Below are positions 44,734 to 55,500 of a DNA stretch of 64,000 nt, one piece after another. Source of the stretch: Fluoribacter gormanii (GTDB lineage Bacteria; Pseudomonadota; Gammaproteobacteria; Legionellales; Legionellaceae). The notes under the pieces were generated by a model. That model was not told the origin of the DNA. It saw only the letters and a program-made list of their open reading frames with translations, and did no database searches. The stretch lies in NCBI RefSeq assembly GCF_900156395.1, contig NZ_FTNL01000014.1, forward strand, positions 1 through 64,000, in the 5' to 3' direction. Numbering within the stretch: the first letter of the stretch is position 1; each line of letters opens with the position of its first letter. Made by a program: the position numbers and the translations under genes.

Positions 44734-45801
44734 TTATTCTTTATCGTGAAGTGCTTTTGCAGAAGCCAGAATTTGTGGTTCTTGCCATAAAGTCATAAAT
44801 AAAACCATAACCAAAGGACCTACAAATAAACCAAGTAAACCTAAAGTTTCTACCCCACCCAGAATTCCAAATAACACTGCTAAAAAAGGTAATTCAATTG
44901 CACCACCAATCAAAGCAGGTTTAACAAAGTGATCTGCAACAAACATCACAAGGGTTCCCCAAACCAAGACTATAATTGCACCAATCATACTGCCCAATGA
45001 AAACAGAACCATTGCTACCGTTATAAAAACTATAGGAACAACAAATGGGATCATTGCTGCAAGTGCAGTGATAAAACCGACTAAGGTAGGTGCAGGGAAA
45101 CCAACCAAACCATAACAAACTCCCATTAGGATACCTACTCCAAGCCCTACTACTATAGTTCCATTAACTGTGGCCCTCAATGCTCGGGGTAATCTATCCG
45201 CATAACGAAACCATCTTTTCCCCAAGCAATATTCCCCTACTTGGTAAATCTGCGATAATAATTGATCGCCATCACGATAAAAGAAAAACAAACTTAATAG
45301 TGTGAAGCCTAATTGAACGCTTCGATGAGCTAAACTTGCCCCTATTTGTTTCACATAATAGCTCGTTGGTGTCAGCGACAAGTGGACATTAGACAATAGA
45401 CTCTTAATCATTCCTGGCTTACCAATATGCTCATCCCAATAAGTAACTAAATCATTTCCCAAAAATGGAAAGTCTCTTAAAAATCCTGGGGCAGCACCAC
45501 CTTGTTGATTAATCTCTTGTAGGAAATTAATAAATATCTGTAATTCCTTAATCAACAGTCCCAATAACCAGCTTAAAGGAAGTAAAAACAACAAACCAAT
45601 TAAAGTCGTAAAAAGTAAAGCGGATAAATTATTTTTATTCCCAAAAAAAATACGCCATTTTTCATATAAGGGATAAGTTGCAATAACAATTATCGAAGCC
45701 CATATTAATGACGGGATAAAACGATGAATAATAAATAGACTAAGAATTACAATTCCAACGGTTAAGCCCATACTAATGAGCTCTTTATGGTTCTCATTCA
45801 T
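44734..45801 (-). CDS. AI-2E (PerM/YdiK) family transporter
   Basis: A 355-residue polytopic inner-membrane protein with about seven to eight membrane segments. The ending GGVETLGLLGLFVGPLVMVLF is the family signature, and a longer soluble loop occurs in the middle. Members include TqsA and permeases of unknown cargo; the substrate cannot be fixed. I chose the ATG at 45801 because it shares its A with the pgpA stop (TAATG), which indicates coupled translation; a start five codons earlier (45816) lies inside pgpA. Confidence 0.88.
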   Translation of the reverse strand: MNENHKELISMGLTVGIVILSLFIIHRFIPSLIWASIIVIATYPLYEKWRIFFGNKNNLSALLFTTLIGLLFLLPLSWLLGLLIKELQIFINFLQEINQQGGAAPGFLRDFPFLGNDLVTYWDEHIGKPGMIKSLLSNVHLSLTPTSYYVKQIGASLAHRSVQLGFTLLSLFFFYRDGDQLLSQIYQVGEYCLGKRWFRYADRLPRALRATVNGTIVVGLGVGILMGVCYGLVGFPAPTLVGFITALAAMIPFVVPIVFITVAMVLFSLGSMIGAIIVLVWGTLVMFVADHFVKPALIGGAIELPFLAVLFGILGGVETLGLLGLFVGPLVMVLFMTLWQEPQILASAKALHDKE

Positions 45802-46283
45802 TAGGCAAAACTCCATGCTAAAACTTGCATTAATATCCAGGAAGGCACTGCAGCTAATACATCATCAAGCATAATTCCAAAACCACCACGCACTTTTTGA
45901 TCGACGTAATCAATAGGTTGTGGTTTCCAAATATCAAAAATTCGAAACAAAATAAAACCACAGATCATCCATTTTACTCCCTGAGGTGCCATAAACATGG
46001 TTAGCAAATAGCCTACAACCTCATCCCAAACGATCCCTTTATAATCATGCACACCCAAATCCTGAGATACTTTGTCACATACCCACACACCCAATAGAAA
46101 AGCAATAAGCGTCAAAAATAGATAAACCACCCAATTGGTACCCATAAGCAGTAAATACACAGGTATTGCAGCTAATGTACCCCATGTTCCTGGCGCTGTC
46201 GGCATTAAACCACTACCAAACCCAAAGGCAATGAAATAAATAGGATCCTGAAAAACTTTTTTTGCTAAATTTATTTGTTTCAT
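45801..46283 (-). CDS. pgpA: Phosphatidylglycerophosphatase A
   Basis: A 160-residue inner-membrane phosphatase that converts phosphatidylglycerophosphate to phosphatidylglycerol. It has FGSGLMPTAPGTWGTLAAIP, KDYKGIVWDEVVGY-like text (HDYKGIVWDEVVGYL), the FRIFDIWKPQPI motif and GGFGIMLDDVLA, all diagnostic. It follows thiL after 91 bp, and is coupled to the AI-2E gene. Confidence 0.95.
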   Translation of the reverse strand: MKQINLAKKVFQDPIYFIAFGFGSGLMPTAPGTWGTLAAIPVYLLLMGTNWVVYLFLTLIAFLLGVWVCDKVSQDLGVHDYKGIVWDEVVGYLLTMFMAPQGVKWMICGFILFRIFDIWKPQPIDYVDQKVRGGFGIMLDDVLAAVPSWILMQVLAWSFA

Positions 46284-46374
46284 TTCTTATTCTCTTACTT
46301 AGCTAATCTTAAAGGTTGGATCAAAATGTATTAACTTACAATAGTCACTAACTTCTGAGTTTTTGTCCCTAAGG

Positions 46375-47328
46375 CTAAAAATGCGAGTATCCTTTCGGTG
46401 TTAACTCATAGTAGTGATTGTTCGCATCTTTCATTCTTAGACCCGCTCTCTCCTCAACTACTCCGATGGGATAACAACGTAAATCAGCACTATTTAAATC
46501 ATTAATTAATGAGGACAAGCGATATTCAGGTACAGTAAAACATAACTCATAGTCATCTCCCCCAGTCAAAGCCAAATCAACTGCGTTATCAGTCCAATAT
46601 TTATCAAGCAAGGGATGTATTGGAATTGTCTCTTTATTGAGACAGGCACCAACACCACTCGCAACACAAATATGGTTTAAATCGGCACTAAGTCCATCGG
46701 AAATATCTATAGCTGCAGTTGCATGGCCTCTTAAAAACTCAATTAAATCAACACGAGGCTTTGGGTGTAATAATTTATCCATTAACTCGACTTTATCTTG
46801 CTCAGAAATGTTCTGATTTTCAAGCAATTTAACTGCTAAAGCAGCAGCACCCAATTCGCCTGAAACTAAAATAATGTCGCCAGGTTTAGCGCCCCCACGT
46901 GATATCGTTGTACCTATGGGCGCAGTCCCAAAAATAGTGAGCGTAATCGATAAAGGACCATGTGTTGTATCGCCACCTATTAAAGTCATGTCAAATTGGT
47001 TTAGCGAATCTTTTAATCCTTGCACAAATAAAGTAAGCCATTGCCGATTGAGTTCGGGCAAGGTTAGAGCAAGAGTAACCCAAGAAGGATTTGCTGCCAT
47101 AGCAGCCATATCACTCACATTAACCATGACTGATCTGCATGCAATATCATAGGCATTCCAATGCGGGAGAAAATGCACTCCTGAAACCAGTGTATCCATA
47201 CTCACCAGTAAATTCATTTTATGGGGAACACGTACACAAGCAGCATCATCACCAATACCTAACAGTACATCATCACGTTCATAATCTAGTGGTTTAAAAA
47301 AATGCTCAATAAGTGAGAACTCATCCAT
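46375..47328 (-). CDS. thiL: Thiamine-monophosphate kinase
   Basis: Phosphorylates thiamine monophosphate to the diphosphate. It shows the PurM-like fold with GIGDDAACV, NVSDMAAMAANP, IGGDTTHGPLSIT, the AIDISDGLSADL motif and a late LTGGDDYELCFT. The length of 317 residues is typical. Its start overlaps nusB by 8 bases. Confidence 0.95.
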   Translation of the reverse strand: MDEFSLIEHFFKPLDYERDDVLLGIGDDAACVRVPHKMNLLVSMDTLVSGVHFLPHWNAYDIACRSVMVNVSDMAAMAANPSWVTLALTLPELNRQWLTLFVQGLKDSLNQFDMTLIGGDTTHGPLSITLTIFGTAPIGTTISRGGAKPGDIILVSGELGAAALAVKLLENQNISEQDKVELMDKLLHPKPRVDLIEFLRGHATAAIDISDGLSADLNHICVASGVGACLNKETIPIHPLLDKYWTDNAVDLALTGGDDYELCFTVPEYRLSSLINDLNSADLRCYPIGVVEERAGLRMKDANNHYYELTPKGYSHF

Positions 47329-47764
47329 AGTTATGACTGATTTCGACGGAACGTACTTGTTGTGCCAAACTATTTAATACTCCATTGACATAACGATGCC
47401 CATCCTGGGAACCAAATTCTTTAGTCAACGATATTGATTCATCAAGCACGACTTTATAAGGAATTTCTGGGCAATATAATAATTCAAAAGAACCAATACG
47501 TAATACAGTCAGTTCAATTGGATTTAAGCCGGTAATTTCTCTATCAAGAAAAGGAGTAATGCTTGCCTCCAATGTTTCAATATGAGCGGGGACGCCATGT
47601 AAAATACGGCAAAAATAATCTACATCCACTTTATCCATATTGTTAACGATTCGAAATTGTGCCTCGATTTCATGTAATTCACTTCCAGACATTAACCATT
47701 GATAAAGAGCCTGAAGTACTAATTTTCTGGCTTTTCTTTTACCGCTTATTGACTGCTTTTCCAC
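47321..47764 (-). CDS. nusB: Transcription antitermination factor NusB
   Basis: A 147-residue all-helical protein that binds boxA RNA with NusE in rRNA antitermination. The motifs RKARKLVLQALYQW, PIELTVLRIGSFELLY, PYKVVLDESISLTKEFG and YVNGVLNSLA are standard. It overlaps thiL. In E. coli ribD and ribE (ribH) lie upstream; here the next gene upstream is nrdR. Confidence 0.96.
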   Translation of the reverse strand: MEKQSISGKRKARKLVLQALYQWLMSGSELHEIEAQFRIVNNMDKVDVDYFCRILHGVPAHIETLEASITPFLDREITGLNPIELTVLRIGSFELLYCPEIPYKVVLDESISLTKEFGSQDGHRYVNGVLNSLAQQVRSVEISHNYG

Positions 47765-47793
47765 CTTAACCTCATGAATTCTTTATAAACAAC

Positions 47794-47813
47794 TCCCCTC
47801 TCATTGAGAAGGG
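47794..47813. other. Hairpin in the nrdR-nusB gap
   Basis: CCCCTCTCATTGAGAAGGGG folds as CCCC/GGGG with CTC/GAG inside. It lies in the 152-bp gap where the riboflavin genes sit in E. coli. On the plus strand it is followed by CATAAAAATAG; a terminator or attenuator is possible. Confidence 0.45.
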
Positions 47814-47916
47814 GCATAAAAATAGCGAATACCAGGGTATTAACAATTCACCTTATTGAAGTTTATGTGCCACGAACAAATTGCATTACGTCAATAAGTA
47901 AATTTTTATACCTACC

Positions 47917-48369
47917 CTAGTCTTTATTCATCTGGTCTATAGTTTGTCTGAAGTCACTTACGTCTTTAAAGCGTTTATAGACAGACGCAAAACGCACGTA
48001 AGCTACATGATCCAAGCTATATAATTCCTTCATGACCAATTCACCAATGATCTGGGAGTCAATCTCTCGTTCTCCTCGACGGCGAATTTCCTGCGTAATC
48101 GCAATAATCGATGCCTCTAATGCATCAACACTAACGGGCCGTTTTTCCAGAGCGCGTAACATGCCTGAGCGTAAATTATCAATATTAAATGGCTCACGCC
48201 TGCCATCACGTTTTACAATTAACGGCATAATTAATTCAGCTGTTTCAAAAGTAGTAAAACGTTCATGACACACAAGACATTCTCGTCTTCTTCGCACCTG
48301 GGCACCTTCAGCCACCAGGCGTGAGTCCACTACTTTAGTTTCTTCTGCATGGCAAAACGGGCAAAACAT
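47917..48369 (-). CDS. nrdR: Ribonucleotide reductase regulator NrdR
   Basis: A 150-residue repressor of nrd genes. It has an N-terminal zinc ribbon (CPFC...[21 protein letters not shown] and [17 protein letters not shown]) and a C-terminal ATP-cone domain ([20 protein letters not shown]). The length is exact. It starts 2 bp after glyA. Confidence 0.97.
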   Translation of the reverse strand: MFCPFCHAEETKVVDSRLVAEGAQVRRRRECLVCHERFTTFETAELIMPLIVKRDGRREPFNIDNLRSGMLRALEKRPVSVDALEASIIAITQEIRRRGEREIDSQIIGELVMKELYSLDHVAYVRFASVYKRFKDVSDFRQTIDQMNKD

Positions 48370-48371
48370 AA

Positions 48372-49625
48372 TTATCCATAAACCGGAAACTCACGACACA
48401 AAAGCAGTACTTGTTCTTTAACTTTTGCTATGGTCGCCTCATTGTTAATATCATCAAGAATATCTGCTATCCAATTGGATAAAAGCGTTATTTCTCTTTC
48501 TTTAAATCCTCTTGTTGTAACCGCAGGAGTTCCCAAACGTAAGCCACTGGTTACAAAAGGAGAGCGAGGATCATTAGGGACTGTGTTTTTGTTCACGGTG
48601 ATATTAGCTTTATCTAAAGCTGAGTCGGCATCTTTACCCGTGATATTCTTATCAATTAAATCAACCAATAATAAATGATTGTCTGTGCCTCCTGAAACAA
48701 TTTTATAGCCACGACTCATAAGCACTGAGGCCATAGTCTTGGCATTCACCAATACTTGCTGTTGATAAGTTTTAAATTCAGGCAGTAAGGCCTCAGCAAA
48801 AGAAACTGCTTTGGCAGCGATCACATGCATTAGTGGTCCGCCTTGGTTACCAGGGAAAACAGAAGAATTCAATTTTTTCTCTATTTCCTCGTTGGCACGA
48901 CATAAAATCATTCCACCTCTTGGGCCTCTGAGTGTTTTATGGGTAGTTGTGGTAACAACATCAGCATAAGGTACTGGAGAAGGATAAAGACCTACAGCAA
49001 TCAATCCGGCAACATGAGCAATGTCAGCCATTAAGTAAGCACCGACCTTATCTGCTATTGCTCTAAACCGTGGCCAATCAAGGACACGTGAGTAGGCAGA
49101 AAATCCGGCGATGATTAATTTAGGTTTATGCTCTTGGGCTAAACGTTCTAATAAATCATAATCAATTAAACCGGTATTTGCATCGACGCCATAAGGAATA
49201 GCATTATAGAGCTTTCCAGAAAAATTTACTTTGGAACCATGGGTTAAATGACCGCCATGAGGTAATGACATTCCTAAAACAACATCCCCAGGAGCTAAAA
49301 GAGCCATCATTACCGCCGCATTAGCTTGCGACCCAGAATGAGGTTGAACATTTACATAATCTGCTGAAAAAAGTTTTTTAGCACGCGCAATTGCCAACTC
49401 TTCAGCGACATCAACATACTCACATCCGCCATAATAACGTTTGCCCGGATATCCTTCAGCATATTTGTTAGTTAATACAGAACCTTGAGCCTGCAAAACA
49501 CGTGGACTCACATAATTTTCCGATGCAATAAGTTCTACATGTTCTTCTTGTCGGCGCTGCTCATCAACGATCGCTTGAAATAATTCATCATCAAAATTTT
49601 CTATAGTATAGCTTCGGTCAAACAT
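48372..49625 (-). CDS. glyA: Serine hydroxymethyltransferase
   Basis: PLP enzyme that interconverts serine and glycine with tetrahydrofolate. It has [61 protein letters not shown], and the PLP lysine in [14 protein letters not shown]. The length of 417 residues is exact. It heads the glyA-nrdR-nusB-thiL-pgpA-AI-2E run. Confidence 0.98.
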   Translation of the reverse strand: MFDRSYTIENFDDELFQAIVDEQRRQEEHVELIASENYVSPRVLQAQGSVLTNKYAEGYPGKRYYGGCEYVDVAEELAIARAKKLFSADYVNVQPHSGSQANAAVMMALLAPGDVVLGMSLPHGGHLTHGSKVNFSGKLYNAIPYGVDANTGLIDYDLLERLAQEHKPKLIIAGFSAYSRVLDWPRFRAIADKVGAYLMADIAHVAGLIAVGLYPSPVPYADVVTTTTHKTLRGPRGGMILCRANEEIEKKLNSSVFPGNQGGPLMHVIAAKAVSFAEALLPEFKTYQQQVLVNAKTMASVLMSRGYKIVSGGTDNHLLLVDLIDKNITGKDADSALDKANITVNKNTVPNDPRSPFVTSGLRLGTPAVTTRGFKEREITLLSNWIADILDDINNEATIAKVKEQVLLLCREFPVYG

Positions 49626-49646
49626 GAGTAATCCTTGGGAAAATGG

Positions 49647-49955
49647 TTAAGGTCTAACGATGATGTCATTACGTACCTTCCTAACACCATCCACGCTTGC
49701 AGCAATAATCCCTGCTCTTTGCTTCAATCTTGGGGTAGCAACAAAACCACTGAGTTGCACTTCATCTTTAAAAGTTTTAACTTGTACCGCGAAACCTGTA
49801 CGCCCTAATTGATTCACTAATGTTGCTTTTACTTTAGTTGTGGTCGTCGAACTATCCAAAAACTCTCCCGTGCTTTCACTACCTGGAGAAGCAACACATG
49901 CTATGATAAGTATAGATAAAAGTCCCACAAACAGCATTTTAAGTGAGTTACGCAT
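49647..49955 (-). CDS. BON-domain lipoprotein
   Basis: A 102-residue exported lipoprotein: the signal ends LLSILIIAC (lipobox, Cys20). The mature part is one BON domain (TTKVKATLVNQLGRTGFAVQ, then VKTFKDEVQLSGFVATPRLK and VDGVRKVRNDI), as in OsmY/YraP-like proteins that act in envelope integrity. It lies 21 bp upstream of glyA in the same direction. Confidence 0.88.
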   Translation of the reverse strand: MRNSLKMLFVGLLSILIIACVASPGSESTGEFLDSSTTTTKVKATLVNQLGRTGFAVQVKTFKDEVQLSGFVATPRLKQRAGIIAASVDGVRKVRNDIIVRP

Positions 49956-50069
49956 CCAAAAACCCCCTAAAGAAAAAACGTCATAAGACTACCACAAAAT
50001 TTACCTGGTTACGAATTGTGAATATAAATCGGAAATAATACTGTAGTTTTGATTTAAAAAAGCGCATGT

Positions 50070-50096
50070 CCTGGGTATGACCATTCATAACCCAGG
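50070..50096. repeat. Short REP-derived hairpin
   Basis: CCTGGGTATGACC-ATTCATAACCCAGG pairs CCTGGGT with ACCCAGG. It lies between the BON and His-rich lipoprotein genes. Confidence 0.45.
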
Positions 50097-50134
50097 AATA
50101 TCAAACATAAACTCTATTCAAGTGTCTTTTTTCA

Positions 50135-50506
50135 TTATTCAGTGACCACAACCTTAGAGCCAGACTCTGAAGGATGATGCTTCACCACCTGATTTTTTTT
50201 CTTTTCATGTCCATGGACATTACTCTGATTTGTATTTTTCACTACCACTTGTTTTTGATTAGAAGTATGTTCGTGAGTCTGTTTATGGCCATGTATTTTA
50301 GGCTGGACAGCTGCCCCATGAGTTTTTGTATGGCTTTTATGATAAGGAGAAGGATGACGGTAGTCATGTGGACGCTCATCGAAACCATAGATTTCAGCTC
50401 GCGGAGGAACAGTGTGATAATAACCTGCATCATAATATTCCGGCTCGGTCATCTCACATGAAGTCAAAAAGGGTAACAACACAAGACAAGGGATTAAACG
50501 CTTCAT
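50135..50506 (-). CDS. His-rich small lipoprotein
   Basis: A 123-residue exported protein. I chose the ATG at 50506 (MKRLIPCLVLLPFLTSC), which has GGAGATGTCG upstream; the frame to 50524 would bury the ribosome site in the coding part. The lipobox Cys is at residue 17. The mature chain is Tyr/Pro-rich, then strongly His/Lys-rich (PHDYRHPSPYHKSHTKTHG, HGHKQTHEHTSNQKQ, HGHEKKKNQ), with some 17 His. Metal or heme binding is possible. No domain is recognised. Confidence 0.7.
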   Translation of the reverse strand: MKRLIPCLVLLPFLTSCEMTEPEYYDAGYYHTVPPRAEIYGFDERPHDYRHPSPYHKSHTKTHGAAVQPKIHGHKQTHEHTSNQKQVVVKNTNQSNVHGHEKKKNQVVKHHPSESGSKVVVTE

Positions 50507-50527
50507 CGACATCTCCTGAAACACAAA

Positions 50528-50562
50528 TAAAAAAGGGAAGGTGCACTTGCATGCAACTTCCC
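50528..50562 (-). terminator. Rho-independent terminator
   Basis: On the minus strand, GGGAAGT...ACCTTCCC (50535-50562) is followed by TTTTTTATT. It ends the transcript of the gene at 50601-51029. Confidence 0.85.
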
Positions 50563-50600
50563 TATCGTCAAATAAGCTATTGCTTATTTTTAGAAATTAC

Positions 50601-51029
50601 TTATTTTTTTGCAGTAATCTCAACTTTATCGCCTTTAATACCTTTGTTGAGGTAATTAACGATACGTACAGTGCTATTTACATTAGTCCAGCCTGAGTAA
50701 ATAGTGCCATATGGAGATTGGATTAATAAGTTCATACCAGAGTGGCAGTAACCATAGTAGTACAAGCTGATGTAGTGAGGTGCATCATAGTAAAATATGG
50801 TGAATGGATCTAAAGGAGCACCATCATCAAAAGAACCGTATACACGAACATTATCAACACTGTTATTGATGATTTCAATTTCACAATAACCTGGATACAT
50901 CATTGATTTGCCAGCAGGTTTATGATTTTTGTCAGCCTCTGTAGCTTTTGGATGCAAGTGTGCATTTGCAGCAAAAGCTTGACCAATCAAGCTAAAACAA
51001 AGAGCAAATAATAAGGACTTCAACTTCAT
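50601..51029 (-). CDS. Small secreted protein, unrecognised
   Basis: A 142-residue exported protein from the ATG at 51029, which has AAGGAGAAACC upstream; a frame to 51059 has no such site. Signal peptide KLKSLLFALCFSLIGQAFA, then a His/Lys-rich linker and a compact beta-rich domain with two Cys (CEIEIINNSVDNVRVYGSFD, YYYGYCHSGMNLLIQSPYG, TVRIVNYLNKGIKG). The fold may be Ig- or lectin-like. Similar small exported proteins are frequent in Legionella. No function is evident. Confidence 0.7.
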   Translation of the reverse strand: MKLKSLLFALCFSLIGQAFAANAHLHPKATEADKNHKPAGKSMMYPGYCEIEIINNSVDNVRVYGSFDDGAPLDPFTIFYYDAPHYISLYYYGYCHSGMNLLIQSPYGTIYSGWTNVNSTVRIVNYLNKGIKGDKVEITAKK

Positions 51030-51220
51030 GGTTTCTCCTTCGTTTAATGAAAGCAGCATAGTAGCAAAGTGTTGTATTTAGTCAATAGGTTATTTTTATA
51101 ACCATGAAATAAATAAAATTGAAACTTATAAACACAATAAGGGTAATAATATTCATCTTTCATGTTATATTTGGCGGGTTTCAAAATTATCGTTTTTTTT
51201 AAGCATTTAGGGGAGTATTA

Positions 51221-52483
51221 ATGAAAAAGCGAATGATCATCATGGGAGTAGCCTTACTGATCGTTTTCGGTGGGATCATTGCTTTTAACCTGATCAAAGC
51301 ATTTATGATTAAGCGTTTTTTTGCAAGCTACCAACCACCTGCTGTTTCTGTCGCCTCATCTGTTGCCAAAGCAGTAGACTGGCAGCCAACCATTCATGCA
51401 GTCGGAAATTTCGTTGCGTTTAATGGAGTTGATGTAAGCGCACAAGCGTCAGGAAACGTGGTAAAAATTGATTTTGAATCAGGACAGTATGTCGATAAAA
51501 ATGCACCATTAATTACTATTGATGACAGCGTGGATCAAGCCATATTGAAATTCAATCAAGCAGAATTAACTCTGAAAACGCTTAGCTATAAACGCCAAGA
51601 TGACTTGTTTAAACGAGGTGCGGCTCCTGTTTCCAGTGTTGATGAAGCTAAAGCAAATCTTGATCAGGCGCAGGCAAAATTAGATCAAACTCAAGCACAG
51701 ATTAATCAAAAGCACATTACAGCACCATTTGCTGGCAAATTAGGTATACGACAAGTGAACCTGGGCCAGTTTATCAGCCCGGGACAAACAACGATCGTTT
51801 CCTTACAATCACTTGACCCATTGTATTTAGAGTTTTATCTCCCAGAGCAAATGTATAAACGTATTCGGCCCAATCAAACCATTACGTTTTCTGTAGAAGG
51901 GTTTCCCAATGCGCTTTTTGAGGCCAAAGTAACTGCCATTAACTCTAAAGTAGATCTCAACACACACAATATGTTGGTTCAGGCTACCCTTGCTAATTGC
52001 CCTACCGCAGCAATTAAAACTCCTGAAAATTCTCCCTTAGTGCAAACCCGAAAAGAACCAATGGGTAATAAACGAATTGTTAGTTGCAACTCTGATTTAA
52101 ACAGCAAAAATAAAATTCATAGTTTTACCTTCGTACCCGGTATGTTTGCTTCAATTGAAATAAGCCAACCTCCTGAGCCCAATACCGTGATTGTTCCGTC
52201 AACTGCTATATCTTATAGCTTATACGGTAACGCTGTTTACATAATAGAAAAAAATGCAGAGGGTAAGAAAAACCCAGATGGTTCTGATCTGCTCACCGTC
52301 AAGCGTGTTTTTGTTACCACTGGAGAGCAACGTGGAAATTATACCGTAATCAAAAAAGGAATTAAGGCAGGACAATTGGTTGTAAGCGCCGGAGAAATAA
52401 AATTACAAAATGGCACGCCCGTTGTAATCAATAATGATGTCAAACTGAATGAAATCAGTAATCCGGATGTATTAGAACAATAA
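51221..52483 (+). CDS. RND efflux periplasmic adaptor (membrane fusion protein)
   Basis: A 420-residue AcrA/MexA-type adaptor that joins an RND pump to an outer-membrane channel. An N-terminal anchor lies at about residues 5-28 without a lipobox. Then come a lipoyl half (VSAQASGNVVKIDFESGQYV), a coiled-coil hairpin (SSVDEAKANLDQAQAKLDQT), the second lipoyl half (ITAPFAGKLGIRQVNLGQFI), the beta-barrel and membrane-proximal domains. A 60-residue insertion with Cys residues (about 262-302) near the beta-barrel is unusual. The pump gene follows after 106 bp that include a REP-like arm. Confidence 0.92.
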   Translation: MKKRMIIMGVALLIVFGGIIAFNLIKAFMIKRFFASYQPPAVSVASSVAKAVDWQPTIHAVGNFVAFNGVDVSAQASGNVVKIDFESGQYVDKNAPLITIDDSVDQAILKFNQAELTLKTLSYKRQDDLFKRGAAPVSSVDEAKANLDQAQAKLDQTQAQINQKHITAPFAGKLGIRQVNLGQFISPGQTTIVSLQSLDPLYLEFYLPEQMYKRIRPNQTITFSVEGFPNALFEAKVTAINSKVDLNTHNMLVQATLANCPTAAIKTPENSPLVQTRKEPMGNKRIVSCNSDLNSKNKIHSFTFVPGMFASIEISQPPEPNTVIVPSTAISYSLYGNAVYIIEKNAEGKKNPDGSDLLTVKRVFVTTGEQRGNYTVIKKGIKAGQLVVSAGEIKLQNGTPVVINNDVKLNEISNPDVLEQ

Positions 52484-52501
52484 GCTAAATTGAATCTTAG
52501 T

Positions 52502-52532
52502 AACCTGGGTGAAGCAAAGCGAAACCCGGGTT
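52502..52532. repeat. Single REP-like arm
   Basis: AACCTGGGTGAAGCAAAGCG then AAACCCGGGTTA: one arm of the REP-like element with no clear opposite arm, between the adaptor and pump genes. Confidence 0.5.
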
Positions 52533-52589
52533 AATTTTAATATAGGCACATCACACCTATAACAAGAATTTTTTAATCAGGAACACGTT

Positions 52590-55500
52590 ATGAAGTTTAC
52601 CGATCTTTTTATCAAGCGGCCCGTACTTGCCATGGTAATTAGTTTGCTCATTCTGCTTTTTGGTATTAACTCCATCTATAAGATGCAAATTCGCCAATAT
52701 CCGCGTATGGACAATACAGTAATTACCATTATGACTGGATATCCTGGTGCGGATGCCGATCTTATTGCGGGATTCATTACTTCGCCTTTAGAAAAAGCTG
52801 TTGCCAGTGCAGAAGGGATTGATTATATGACCTCTTCCAGTACTCAAGGCTTAAGCACTATAACTCTAAATATTAAATTAAACTTTGATCCTCAAGTGGC
52901 TTTTACTGATGTAATGAGTAAAGTGCAACAAACACTAAACCAGTTACCCAAAGAGTCTCAACAACCAGTTATTTTGAAAACATCCGATAGCTCAACAGCA
53001 CTGATGTACATCAGTTTAGACAGTACGGAAATGACCCCCCAGCAAATCACTGACTACGCCACCCGTGTTGTCCAGCCACAACTGCAAACGGTGGACGGTG
53101 TTGCTAAAGCAGAGATTTTGGGGGGTGCCACCTACTCCATGCGAATCTTTCTTGATCCTGTTAAAATGGCCGCACTGGGAGTTTCCCCCTCAGATGTATC
53201 CATGGTACTTGCCAAAAATAATTTTCTCACTGCAGCAGGAAATACTAAAGGTGAATACGTTGCAATCAGTATCACTGCAAAAACGGATCTTAATGACACG
53301 ACACAATTTAGCAACCTGATTGTTAAAAGTGATAAAGGCTCTATTGTTCGGTTACGCGATATTGGTAAAATTGAATTAGGTTCACAAGACTATGACACCT
53401 CGGTTACTTTTAATGGTAAAAAAGCGGTATTTATATCCATTACTCCTACGCCAACAGCAAACCCTCTGACCGTAATTAGTGATGTACGAAAAATACTTCC
53501 CTCCGTTATTAGAGAGTTCCCTCCATCCTTAACAGGAACGATAGTTTATGATGCGACAGCCTTTATTAGAGCATCTCTTGATGAAGTAACACATACTATT
53601 ATTGAAGCAGGCTTAATTGTTATCGTAGTGATTTTCTTATTCTTGGGCTCTATTCGTTCGGTACTCATTCCTGTTGTAACCATTCCTCTTTCATTAGTTG
53701 GTGTATGTACCTTGATGCTTATTCTCGGATATAGTATTAACTTACTTACTTTGCTCGCTTTTGTTCTAGCCATTGGTTTGGTAGTCGATGATGCCATTGT
53801 GGTTGTAGAAAACGTCCATCGACATATAGAGGAAGGAAAAACTCCTTTTGACGCTGCATTGATTGGCGCGCGAGAAATAGCCACGCCAGTAATTGCAATG
53901 ACGATTACCCTCGCGGCTGTATACGCACCAATTGGATTCATGGGGGGGTTAACTGGTGCTTTGTTCAAAGAGTTTGCATTTACTTTAGCCAGTGCAGTAA
54001 TCATTTCCGGAGTTATCGCCTTAACTCTTTCTCCTATGATGTGTTCAAGGGTATTATCTAAAAATATAAGTAGCGGCAAATTTGTGCATTTTCTCGATAA
54101 TTTTTTCAATAAACTTAAATTGAAATATCAAAATGCATTGCATAGTTTGCTCAATACTCGCGAGATTATGTTGTTCTTTGCAGCAGTAGTTATCCTGATG
54201 TTGCCTTATCTGTACACTCATACTGCAGCAGAAACAGCACCTGATGAAGACCAGGGCTTCTTTTTCGTCATGGCGATGATACCTCAATTTGCCACACTTA
54301 ATTACATTGAGTCTTTTACTAAGCCATTTGATGAAATTTATAAAAGTTTTCCTGAAACAGAAAATTATTTTACCGTAAACAACAGTAGCCAAACCATCTC
54401 GGGAATGGTATTAAAGCCATGGAATCAACGCAGTAAAAGCCAGTTTGCTTTAAAACAACCACTGCAAGATAAATTATCACAAGTCGCAGGCTTAAATGCT
54501 TTTGCAATTGTTCCGCCCCCTCTCCCAGGTGGTGGAGGCGGAACACCAGTTCAATTTGTAATTAAAACAACTAACGACTTTCAAAGCTTGTTGGATGTTT
54601 CACAAAAACTCACTGAAAAAGCTCAAAAAAGCGGTTTATTTATATATGTCGATAATTCGCTTAAATTCAACAAGCCCCAAATTGTCCTGGATATCAATCG
54701 CTCCAAAGCTTCTGAAATGGGATTAGATATGCAAGCAGTTGGGAGCAGCTTAACCAGTGCTTTATCTGGCAATTACGTCAACTATTTTAATTTGGAAGGA
54801 CGTAGTTATCAGGTTATTCCGCAATTAAGCCGCCCTTTCCGCATGACCCCTGAGCAATTAGGGCAAATATATGTGAAAACCATGAACGGAACTATGGTTC
54901 CTCTTTCAACTGTAGTTACCGCTGTGGAAAAAACTGCGCCTAATGCCGCCACGCATTTCCAACAAATGAACTCAGCAACCATTCAAGCAGTCATGATGCC
55001 TGGCAAAACACTTGGCGAAGGCCTTGAGTTCTTACAAAATGCAGCCAACGATACATTACCTAAAGGGTTCTCTTATGACTATGGTGGTGAGTCAAGACAA
55101 TTTATACAAGAAGGAAGCGCCCTCATATTTGCATTTGTGTTTGCAATAATAATTATCTTTTTGGTACTTTCCGCTCAATATGAAAGTTTCCGCGATCCTC
55201 TAATCGTCTTAATCAGTGTCCCCATGTCTATCTGCGGCGCCTTAATTCCCTTGAATTTGGGTCTAGCAAGTATCAATATTTACACTCAGGTTGGCTTGAT
55301 TACTCTAATCGGATTGATCTCCAAACATGGGATTTTGATCGTAGATTTTGCCAACCATCTACAGCGAGAAAAAAATTTGGATAGACGAGCTGCCGTTGAG
55401 GAAGCTGCAGGCATCAGATTAAGACCCATTCTCATGACTACTGCTGCCATGGTATTCGGTGTATTGCCGCTTTTGATTGCTAGTGGCGCAGGAGCAGTAA

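Noticed and set aside
53546..54392. Long minus-strand frames inside the RND pump gene
   Set aside because: They are antisense to a well-supported 1032-residue protein and have no family resemblance.
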